The notes beneath the pieces were generated by a model. The model was not told where the DNA came from, made no database searches, and saw only the letters and a list, made by a program, of their open reading frames with translations. Below, in pieces: positions 28,302 through 36,054 of a stretch of 38,530 bases of DNA (position 1 is the stretch's first letter; every line of letters starts with the position of its first letter). The DNA is from Candidatus Aminicenantota bacterium (lineage in GTDB: Bacteria > Acidobacteriota > Aminicenantia > Aminicenantales > UBA4085), in NCBI GenBank assembly GCA_016867585.1, contig VGJF01000003.1:1-38530 (forward strand). The letters run 5' to 3'. The position numbers were made by a program, and so were the translations under genes.

Positions 28302-28900
28302 GGCTCTGCCTCGTTCTTCTCGCTTCGGCCGCCGCCGCGGCCGCGGGAACGATCCTCGCCGACGCCAAAGGCCGGTGGCGCCTCGTCTATGTCTTCAAGC
28401 CCTTGACGATGTCCTTGGTCATCGCCCTGGCCGCTGTCCGCGTTCCCCTCGACAGGCCGGCCTACAAGACCTTCATCCTCGCCGGCCTCGCCGCCTCTCT
28501 CCTCGGCGACGTCTTCATGATGCTCCGCCGGAAGCGTTTCGTCGAGGGGCTGGCCGCCTTTCTCCTGGCCCACGGCTTCTATATCGCCGCCTTCGTATCG
28601 ACGACGGGCGCCCGGCTCAGCCTCGGGACGGTCTGGCCTTTCCTCGTCTATGCGATCGTCATGATGCGGATCGTCCTCCCCCGGGCGGGAAGGATGAAGG
28701 GGCCGATCGTCGTCTACATCATCGTCATTACCCTGATGGCCGCCCTCGCCGCGGACCGCCATATCCTCCTCGGGGGAGCGATGGCCCTCTCGGCCTTTGC
28801 CGGAGCGCTCCTGTTCGTCATTTCGGACTCGGTCCTGGCCGCGAACCGTTTCGTCAAAAAGATCCCCTTCGCCCAGGCCCTCTTCGCCCTGTCCGTCTGA
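28298..28900 (+). CDS. Lysoplasmalogenase / YhhN (TMEM86) family membrane protein
   Basis: KPLTMSLVIALA, AGLAASLLGDVFMML, LLAHGFYIAAF, LFVISDSVLAANRF are YhhN motifs; ATGA overlap with the ThyA-like gene. Confidence 0.82.
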   Translation: MRLCLVLLASAAAAAAGTILADAKGRWRLVYVFKPLTMSLVIALAAVRVPLDRPAYKTFILAGLAASLLGDVFMMLRRKRFVEGLAAFLLAHGFYIAAFVSTTGARLSLGTVWPFLVYAIVMMRIVLPRAGRMKGPIVVYIIVITLMAALAADRHILLGGAMALSAFAGALLFVISDSVLAANRFVKKIPFAQALFALSV

Positions 28901-28907
28901 GGGCTCG

Positions 28908-30389
28908 TCATTTCGTCAATAGCCAGGCGACGACCTCGGGGAGCATCCGGCCGACAGCCAGCGTATGTCCGAGATTCTTGAACGGCCGGTACTCGACGGG
29001 GAAGCCGGACGTCCGGGCCTTCTGGAAGGCGGCTTCGAGCCGGCTCGGAGGGACGATGGGATCGAGCTCGGCGGCCGCAACTAGCGTCGGCGGCGCTTGG
29101 CTCGCCCCCGCCCCGAACCCGCTGAACCCGCAGAGGCAGGTCGCGGCCGCGATTTTTTCCGGACGGAGGCCGGCCAGCGCGCCGGCAAACACCCCGCCCA
29201 TGGAGTGTCCCAGGACGAAGACTCTTCCGGGGTCGAAGGGATGGTCGAAGGCCACGGCCTCGAGCAAGTCGTCGAAAACGCGGCCGGCCTTGGAGGCTCC
29301 GAAGGCATAAGACGACGGGGAAACCAGGATAAATCCGTGCTTCTCGGCCAAAGTCTTGATCATCCCGACCCCGTATCCGTCCGGGAACATGTTCTCGTCG
29401 CCGCTCGCGCCGTGGAGGGCGACGACGAGCGGCGGAGGGGCTTTCTCCCCGGCCGAGGCGGGATGAAAAACGCGGACGGGGACATCCTCCTCGCCCGACC
29501 TAACGACCCGCCAGTAGTCGCCCCGACGTCCCCGGAAGGGAAGGCGGCCTTCTTCAAGGGCCCGGATTTCCTCCTCGACCTGCCCGGCCAAAGCCTCCGG
29601 GTCGATCATCATCCGGGCCGAGCTCTCGACGCCCCCGGTGTCGGGAAGAAGGGCGTTCCGGGCTTTCACGGCGGCCAGAGCCTGCCGAAGGGCGGGGGTG
29701 GCGGCGATGATCTTGTCCAGGCGGGCGGCGTTGGAGGCGGCCCGCGCCGCGAGGGGCTTCGCGACGACGGACCAAACTCCGCAGAAATAAAAAGCTCTTC
29801 CCGAAGAGAAGCCGACCCGGTATCGGCCGGGGAGGAGGCGGCCGCGGAAAGGCTCGAGGGAAATCGACAGGGCGCCCTGGGGACCGGCTTGCGGAGAGCC
29901 GGCAAACGGGATGTCGATCTCCTTGGCCTTACCGAGAGGGGAGAGGCGAACCGCGGCCCGGATCGCGGAGCCGGCTTGAGGCTGTTCGAGGATGGGTTCG
30001 ATGAACAGGACGGGCGCGGGGCCGCCGAGGACGTGGCTCCTCGGTTCGATCCTCGGCCTGAGGGCCCGAAGCGGAGCCGGAAAGCGGCGCCCGATCTCGG
30101 GGGCGATCGACTCGGCCAAGGCGTTCAGGCGCTCGACGGCCCGGGCGAAGTTCCCGGCGAAAACGAAAAGGGTCAACCCGTCGAATTCTTTGTTGACCCG
30201 GACGAGCTCCGGCTCGTCGAGGCTCGCCCGGAGAAAGGCCTCTTCGAACCGGAGGTAGGCCGCGGCCAGGTCGGCCCGCGTCGCGGCGGCCGGCCCGTCG
30301 ACAACGGCCGCCGTCTCCGCCGCCGCCAAAGGGCTCAGGACCAGAAGGATCGCGGCGATCCGCCGCGGAACGGAGGGCTTTTCTTTCAT
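28908..30389 (-). CDS. Secreted alpha/beta hydrolase (PHB depolymerase/esterase-like C-terminal domain)
   Basis: Signal-peptide-like start; LVVALHGASGDENMFPDGYG, VFVLGHSMGGVFAGALAG (GxSxG), KNLGHTLAVG (His). Confidence 0.8.
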   Translation of the reverse strand: MKEKPSVPRRIAAILLVLSPLAAAETAAVVDGPAAATRADLAAAYLRFEEAFLRASLDEPELVRVNKEFDGLTLFVFAGNFARAVERLNALAESIAPEIGRRFPAPLRALRPRIEPRSHVLGGPAPVLFIEPILEQPQAGSAIRAAVRLSPLGKAKEIDIPFAGSPQAGPQGALSISLEPFRGRLLPGRYRVGFSSGRAFYFCGVWSVVAKPLAARAASNAARLDKIIAATPALRQALAAVKARNALLPDTGGVESSARMMIDPEALAGQVEEEIRALEEGRLPFRGRRGDYWRVVRSGEEDVPVRVFHPASAGEKAPPPLVVALHGASGDENMFPDGYGVGMIKTLAEKHGFILVSPSSYAFGASKAGRVFDDLLEAVAFDHPFDPGRVFVLGHSMGGVFAGALAGLRPEKIAAATCLCGFSGFGAGASQAPPTLVAAAELDPIVPPSRLEAAFQKARTSGFPVEYRPFKNLGHTLAVGRMLPEVVAWLLTK

Positions 30390-30450
30390 CGGTCTCTTCC
30401 TCCTCGCGATCGGGCGGTCTTTCGGTCCGCCCGGAGCCATGACCTTCGGC

Positions 30451-32346
30451 CTAGCGGAACGACAGTCCGGACAGAACGAGATTGAGGACGGCCGAAGCAT
30501 TGGGGCCGGTGACGGCGACGACCCAGGCCGTCGGCTCGGCGGCAAGCACGGCCGCCGCCCGGGAATCCTCCGAGGCGAGGAGCCCTTTCAGTCCGCCGGC
30601 CTCGGCCTCGGCCGGGACGCGGCCGATATCCAGGCTTCGGAGGAGTTCGGCCGCGGCCGCCCGAAAAGCTTTCCAGGGAAGAAGCGAGAACTCCCGAATC
30701 TCGACCCGAACGCCCGACGGCCCCTCCAAGGCGGCGACGGCCGGGTCGGGCCACACGGCCTCGGTCTTGGTCAGGGAAAAGCCTTCGGGAGGCGCGACCT
30801 CCAGCCCCAGCCACCTGTTCCGATAAACTCCGCCCTCGATCTCATACGGCCGGGCCTTGAAGGGGACCTCGACCGTCTTCCCCCCGGCGAAGCCATAGGC
30901 TTCGACCCGAAGGTCGACTTGCCCGAAGAGGCGGGCAGCCGCCCCGGCCGTGAGCCCGCCTGCGCCGTCGGCCAGCGAGGAGGAGGCGATGGCGACCCGG
31001 GCCGCGTCGGCCGGGCCGGACGAGACGATCGTCGCGTCGAGGGGAATCCAATCGCGGCCGATGCGGACTTCGGTCCAGGCATGTCCGCCGAACATCCCCA
31101 GGGCATAGACATAGCCCATGACGACCCGCGTGGGGAGGCCGGCCGCCCGGCCCAAGGCGGCCAGCATCGTCGCGTACCCGACGCACGTCCCGCGGCGGGT
31201 CTTGAACAGCTCTCCCGCCGGGGCGAAGGCGATCCCGAGGTCGAAAATCATGTTTTCATGGACCCAGCGGAGGAGCTTGAGGGCGGACCGGTAAGCGTCG
31301 GCCTCATCGCCGACGATCTCTTGGGCCAGCCGGCGGATCTCCGGCAGGTCGGACTGGACGTATTCGTTCGGGGCGAGGAACTCCCGGTTTTCGGCGGTCT
31401 CCGCCGCCGGCCGGGAGGCCGCTCCGGGAACGGCCGGCCGGCGGACTTCGAGCCTGAGGGTCTCCCGGGTCCGGGAGAGGATCTTCTGGCCCGAAGTTCC
31501 GATATCGGGCCAGCCTTCCTCCGGATTCCGATGGACGAGCTCGACCCGGAGATAATCGAGCGCCCGGGCTTTGGGCAGGCGGATGTTCGTCCGGAGGATC
31601 GAACGTTCATACAGCTCGGCCGGGAGCTCCGCCCCGCCTACGGCGGCCAAGGCCGTCATCCGGTCGGCCCGGACGATCTCGGCCAGGCCGAAGGGCGTCG
31701 TCATCTCGGCCCGGACGGTCTCCGCCCGCTCGTCGAGCCAGGCCGTGCTTTTCACCCCCGCCGCCTCGATCAGCTCTTCGACCTTCCAGACGGCCAGGTC
31801 TCGTCCTCCGGCCCGGACGGTCTCCCGGGCCAAGGCCCTGCGGCTTCCCCTGGTCACGGCCCCGGCCTCGGCGGCGAAGGTCTGGTACTCGACGATATCT
31901 CCGGGCTTCTTGAGGCCCTTCTCGGTCAGCCGGCGGATCCCCTCGGGGCCCAGAAGCTCGCCCTGGAAGGCGACCGTCCGGGAGTAGGTGTTTCCCCCGG
32001 CCTCGCTCCGGATCTCGACCATCCCGTCCTTGACGACGCCCTCGGTTTTCGTCGAAAGGAGCGAAGCCCTGAGCTCGTAGCCGACCTTGGCGAGGCGCCC
32101 CTCGGCCGTCTCTTCGGCGCTCGAGCGGAGATCGATCTCGACCCGGTTCCCCATCCGGTTGAGAACGATCTTCATCTCGGAGGAGGAGAGGATCGTCCCT
32201 CCCGGACCCGGGGCGGTCATCGTCTCGACGACGTATCCGACGGGAACGCCGGCGATGGTGATGACCGACCAGTCTCCTCCCGTCTCGGAGGCCGGACCGG
32301 CGGCCAGGACGGCGGCCAGGAGCAGGGCCGGTCGCCAGGGCTTCAT
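30451..32346 (-). CDS. Secreted transglutaminase-like domain protein
   Basis: Signal peptide; TRRGTCVGYATMLAALGRAAGLPTRVVMGYVYALGMFGGHAWTEVRIGRDWIPLDAT (Cys-His-Asp triad). Confidence 0.88.
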   Translation of the reverse strand: MKPWRPALLLAAVLAAGPASETGGDWSVITIAGVPVGYVVETMTAPGPGGTILSSSEMKIVLNRMGNRVEIDLRSSAEETAEGRLAKVGYELRASLLSTKTEGVVKDGMVEIRSEAGGNTYSRTVAFQGELLGPEGIRRLTEKGLKKPGDIVEYQTFAAEAGAVTRGSRRALARETVRAGGRDLAVWKVEELIEAAGVKSTAWLDERAETVRAEMTTPFGLAEIVRADRMTALAAVGGAELPAELYERSILRTNIRLPKARALDYLRVELVHRNPEEGWPDIGTSGQKILSRTRETLRLEVRRPAVPGAASRPAAETAENREFLAPNEYVQSDLPEIRRLAQEIVGDEADAYRSALKLLRWVHENMIFDLGIAFAPAGELFKTRRGTCVGYATMLAALGRAAGLPTRVVMGYVYALGMFGGHAWTEVRIGRDWIPLDATIVSSGPADAARVAIASSSLADGAGGLTAGAAARLFGQVDLRVEAYGFAGGKTVEVPFKARPYEIEGGVYRNRWLGLEVAPPEGFSLTKTEAVWPDPAVAALEGPSGVRVEIREFSLLPWKAFRAAAAELLRSLDIGRVPAEAEAGGLKGLLASEDSRAAAVLAAEPTAWVVAVTGPNASAVLNLVLSGLSFR

Positions 32347-32352
32347 CCGCGG

Positions 32353-33240
32353 TCACCTCAACACGATCTCGGCCAGGACGGGATAGTGGTCGGAAACGAA
32401 CCGGCCGTCCCACTTTTCGGCGATGATCCCGTGGCGAAGGACCGGGCCCGTTCCCTGGACGAAGATGAAGTCGATGATACGGCCCGTCCCGGGCTCGTCC
32501 CGGAATCCGTTGAACGTCCTCCCGCCTCCGTAGGATCCGGTCAGGGAAAGGGCCGCGGCGTCGCGGAGGGCCGGAGCCCCGTTCAGCCCGGATGTCAGGA
32601 TCCGGACGGGCTCGTCCTCGGCGGCCGCGTTGAAATCGCCGGTGACCACGGCCGGCGCCTCGCCGGCGATCGCCGCCAGCCGGCGGAGAAGGAGCTCGGC
32701 GCTCTTTCGCCGGGCCTCCGGTCCGACGTGGTCGAAATGGGTGTTGAAGACGAAAAACGTCCCCTCATCCGGCGTCCCGGCGAAACGGGCCCAGGTGACG
32801 ATCCGCCGGCAGGCTCCGTCCCAGCCCGGGCTCCCGGCCTCCTCGGGCGTCTCCGACAGCCAGTAGGTCGACTGGTCGAGAAGGCGAAGGCGGTCCTTCC
32901 GGAAAAAGATCGGGCAGAACTCGCCGGCCTCCTTCCCGTCGTCCCGGCCGACCCCGACCCAAGCGTAGCCGGGGAGGAGCGTTTCGAGGTCGGCGATCTG
33001 GCCGCGAAGGCACTCCTGCATCCCGACGATGTCGGCCTTGTGGAAGAGGAGGGTTTTCGCGGCGAGTCCTTTTCTCGCCGGCCAGGCGTTCGGCCCATCC
33101 TTGGGATTGTCGTACCGGACGTTGAACGTCATGACCGTCAGTCCCGGCTCATGAGAGCGGGCCGCCGCGGCCGCCCAAACGGCCAGGGCCGCGGCCAGGA
33201 CGGCCGGGCTGACGGCCGAAAATCGAGCGCGGGCCTTCAT
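32353..33240 (-). CDS. Endonuclease/exonuclease/phosphatase family protein, secreted
   Basis: Signal-like N-terminus; LTVMTFNVRYDNPKDG, ADIVGMQE, THFDHVG, VVTGDFNA, DFIFV, SDHYPVLAEI. Confidence 0.93.
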   Translation of the reverse strand: MKARARFSAVSPAVLAAALAVWAAAAARSHEPGLTVMTFNVRYDNPKDGPNAWPARKGLAAKTLLFHKADIVGMQECLRGQIADLETLLPGYAWVGVGRDDGKEAGEFCPIFFRKDRLRLLDQSTYWLSETPEEAGSPGWDGACRRIVTWARFAGTPDEGTFFVFNTHFDHVGPEARRKSAELLLRRLAAIAGEAPAVVTGDFNAAAEDEPVRILTSGLNGAPALRDAAALSLTGSYGGGRTFNGFRDEPGTGRIIDFIFVQGTGPVLRHGIIAEKWDGRFVSDHYPVLAEIVLR

Positions 33241-33307
33241 GAGTTTTTCCTCCCGGCCATCTTAACGGGCGGAGGCCGGTCCGTCAACTCGTCAGCCGCG
33301 CCGTCTT

Positions 33308-34807
33308 TCAGGCCCCAGTCAAAGTTCGGCGAAAACAATCAGCCAGACGTACGGCGACGTCCGAACGAAAGTCTTTCACCAAGCTCGGGACAATGGAAGA
33401 TGGGTTCAGCGGACGCTTACCGAAGGTCTGCATGGCTACGAGCTGCCGCTGATTGAAGAGCGCGCCCCAGGTCGTCATCCCGTACACCCAGGTCTTCACG
33501 TTCCACTGATTCTCAGGGATGCTCTCTCCGGGACGCTCAACCTCGATCTTTCGAGCGCGAGCGAACGCCGCCAGATCGGTGTCTTCTACCTCTCGGTAGT
33601 CTTTTCCACCCTTTCCTTCCACCACGACGCACACTATCTGCTCGCCCATTCGACCAGCGCGGCCGGCGGCGCGAATCTCCTCCTCAGAGGTCTGCTCCTC
33701 GCAGTAAGGGCAGGTCGCGGGGCCTCGTTCCCCCTTGGTCCCCTCGGTCCTCTTGATAGCGCTGCCCTTGGCCACGCCGAAGGAGACCTCCTTCCTCGCC
33801 TTGTCCACTTTCATCGTGAGCGCCGTCTTGCTGCTCTTGCTGCACAGGACAAGGCTACGGAGCAACGGCATCTGCCCCTGACACGATGGATTGGAGCACG
33901 GAGCTGTCCTCGCCCACATGTACGCGAGGACGGGGCGGCCGTCTTTGCCCGCGGGATACAGGTGCTCGATCTTCTCTCGCGTCCGCTCCAGGACCCAGTT
34001 CGCCCACCTCTCGAAGTCGTGGACGAGAACGTTGGGCACCTGGACTTCACGTTCGACCTTCTTGCCGAATTCCTCGATGAGCGCCTTCCTCTTACCTGGC
34101 TTCCCGTACTTCTGCGGGAACTCGCAGGTGGCTCTCAGGATGAGGTTGGCCACCGGGTTGTAGTCGTTGGCGATGGCTTGGCAGCCGAGCCGCCCCGCTT
34201 CCAGCGGGATCGCGCCGCCGCCGGCGAAGGGGTCGAGCACGGTCGGGACCTCGCCCCCGTGCGCGATCTTCACCAGCTCACGGGCGATACGAAGGACCTC
34301 GTGTCCCTGGGTGTTCTCGGGATCGGAGGTCTCCCACTTCACCAGGGAGCGGTCGTCAAGGAGCTCCTTGGGCACGGCCGCGTTCTTCCGCTTCCCCGCT
34401 TCGAACGCCAGCGATTCCGGCGACCATTTGGCGATGAATATCAGGAGCCGGTTCCGCAGCGTGTCTGCCATCCCCTCGTAAGGACGGTACGGGTCCTCGT
34501 CGCGGCGGCTCTCACGACCGCGACGGTAGTGCTTCATCTCCGCCGGCACGTGCCTCTTGAGATGGCGCTCCACGGCCGCACGGAAGTCCGTCGGGCAGCG
34601 CGGATCATCGGGATCGGGCACGAGCGATGCGAAGACAACTGCACGTGATACCGCGAGAGGGCGTCGGGCCCACCACTTGTGCAATCGGCTGATGTGTCCC
34701 TGGGGAATCCCTTTATCCCGCACGCTCTCCGCCGAGATTTCGCGAATGGGCAGCGCGACTTCGATGAGGCGCGGGCAATCACCGGCGTAGTTTCCTCGCC
34801 CGCTCAT
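33308..34807 (-). CDS. DUF1156-type adenine-specific DNA methylase with Zn-ribbon; apparently C-terminally truncated
   Basis: ESVRDKGIPQGHISRLHKWWARRPLAVSRAVVFASLV (DUF1156), VLDPFAGGGAIPLEAGRLGCQAIANDYNPVANLIL (SAM motif I), APCSNPSCQGQMPLLRSLVLC (Zn-ribbon). No (D/N)PP(Y/F) motif in 499 aa. Confidence 0.85.
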   Translation of the reverse strand: MSGRGNYAGDCPRLIEVALPIREISAESVRDKGIPQGHISRLHKWWARRPLAVSRAVVFASLVPDPDDPRCPTDFRAAVERHLKRHVPAEMKHYRRGRESRRDEDPYRPYEGMADTLRNRLLIFIAKWSPESLAFEAGKRKNAAVPKELLDDRSLVKWETSDPENTQGHEVLRIARELVKIAHGGEVPTVLDPFAGGGAIPLEAGRLGCQAIANDYNPVANLILRATCEFPQKYGKPGKRKALIEEFGKKVEREVQVPNVLVHDFERWANWVLERTREKIEHLYPAGKDGRPVLAYMWARTAPCSNPSCQGQMPLLRSLVLCSKSSKTALTMKVDKARKEVSFGVAKGSAIKRTEGTKGERGPATCPYCEEQTSEEEIRAAGRAGRMGEQIVCVVVEGKGGKDYREVEDTDLAAFARARKIEVERPGESIPENQWNVKTWVYGMTTWGALFNQRQLVAMQTFGKRPLNPSSIVPSLVKDFRSDVAVRLADCFRRTLTGA

Positions 34808-36051
34808 GCGTGGCCCTCTCGACCTTCGTGCGGCGAGGGTTTGGCCCAGATTGTGAGGCGTAGCTCCTCGCCGAAGTGCGCGTAAACGGGGCGACGGCCG
34901 GAGTGGGCCTCGCTGGCGCCGAGAATCTTGCGCACACCCTCGCCGCGTGACTCCAGAAACGCCCGTCCGGTTCTCCGGCTCTTCATGCGCGAAAGGAAGC
35001 TCACGAGAAGCTGGTTCCGCGTGAACACACGAAACGGCATCGTCTCGATGGTAAGCGTATTGGGCAGGCGGCCTGGACTGTAGAGATCGAGCCGGTCGGA
35101 GAACAGAAACAGCCTGATCTTCGACCCCGCGATGGAGTAATCGCGGTGCGCCACGGCGTTGACAATCGCCTCGTGGACCGCACCGATGTCGTACTGCGGA
35201 TGATCCTCGCGCCCGGCGGGCTTGCGGGCCGGCTTGAGCATGAAGCGGTCGACAAACGCCGTCGCGTCGTCAATCTGCGCATCAACCCGGCCTTCGATCA
35301 GCTCGGAGTGCACGAGGTCGTCGGACGTGAGATCGGTGCCGCGATAGACCGCCGCTTCAACGTAGGCTGACGGCAGCTGGGCGCGCGGAGCCTTGCCGAA
35401 TGCCAGAAGCCCGGCGACTGTCGGACGGTCCGGGCCATCGTCTGCCTTGGCGAGCACGCGGGTGTTGCGGAGCAGGTCCAGCCACGGGATTGCCGAGGGC
35501 CCGTTCTGGAAAAACCGCTGTAACGCCCCGCGGTCGAGATCCTCGTCGGTCGCCGTGGGCACGGGCTGTTCGTCGAAGACGAAGGCACGGCCGCGCTCCT
35601 GGAACAATCTGGCGAGGGGCGCGCCCGTGAGAATCTGCTTGCTGGAACCGACGCGCACGTAGTGGCGTCCGCCGCTCGTGCCGTGCACGTAGAGCCCGCG
35701 GCGAACCTCGACTAACATGACGATGGCCTCGGAGCTGTCGGGTCGCGGGACGCTCTCCTTGCGCAGGATCGGACGGATCGGTGGGTCGCAATTGTTCGTC
35801 GCTACGTTCACAACCCAGCGCTCGACGTCCGCGAGACGGTCCTCCGGCAGTCCACGAACCAAGCCGCTATCGTCCACGCCAAGGAACAACACGCCTCCCT
35901 CGGCGTTCGCGAAGGCGACTATTTCACCGGCCATGTCCTCGCTGTTCGGCGACCGGACGCCGCGCTCGCCGAGTACGAGCTCTTTGAATTCGGCGCGGGC
36001 ATCCTCCCCGGCGGAAAGCTGGCGCTGAATCTCGTCCAAAGTGTCGAACAT
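34804..36051 (-). CDS. AlbA_2/Schlafen-type putative nucleic-acid-binding protein with RecG-like HATPase C-terminal domain
   Basis: ARAEFKELVLG...DMAGEIVAFANAEGGVLFLGVDDSG (AlbA_2) and HEAIVNAVAHRDYSIAGSKIRLFLFSDRLDLYSPGRLPN (HATPase_c_4-like). Confidence 0.88.
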   Translation of the reverse strand: MFDTLDEIQRQLSAGEDARAEFKELVLGERGVRSPNSEDMAGEIVAFANAEGGVLFLGVDDSGLVRGLPEDRLADVERWVVNVATNNCDPPIRPILRKESVPRPDSSEAIVMLVEVRRGLYVHGTSGGRHYVRVGSSKQILTGAPLARLFQERGRAFVFDEQPVPTATDEDLDRGALQRFFQNGPSAIPWLDLLRNTRVLAKADDGPDRPTVAGLLAFGKAPRAQLPSAYVEAAVYRGTDLTSDDLVHSELIEGRVDAQIDDATAFVDRFMLKPARKPAGREDHPQYDIGAVHEAIVNAVAHRDYSIAGSKIRLFLFSDRLDLYSPGRLPNTLTIETMPFRVFTRNQLLVSFLSRMKSRRTGRAFLESRGEGVRKILGASEAHSGRRPVYAHFGEELRLTIWAKPSPHEGREGHA

Positions 36052-36054
36052 GGC

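Noticed and set aside
30439-33456. 1005-aa plus-strand ORF
   Set aside because: Antisense to the transglutaminase-like and EEP genes; Pro/Gly/Arg/Asp-rich low-complexity translation typical of shadow ORFs in GC-rich DNA.
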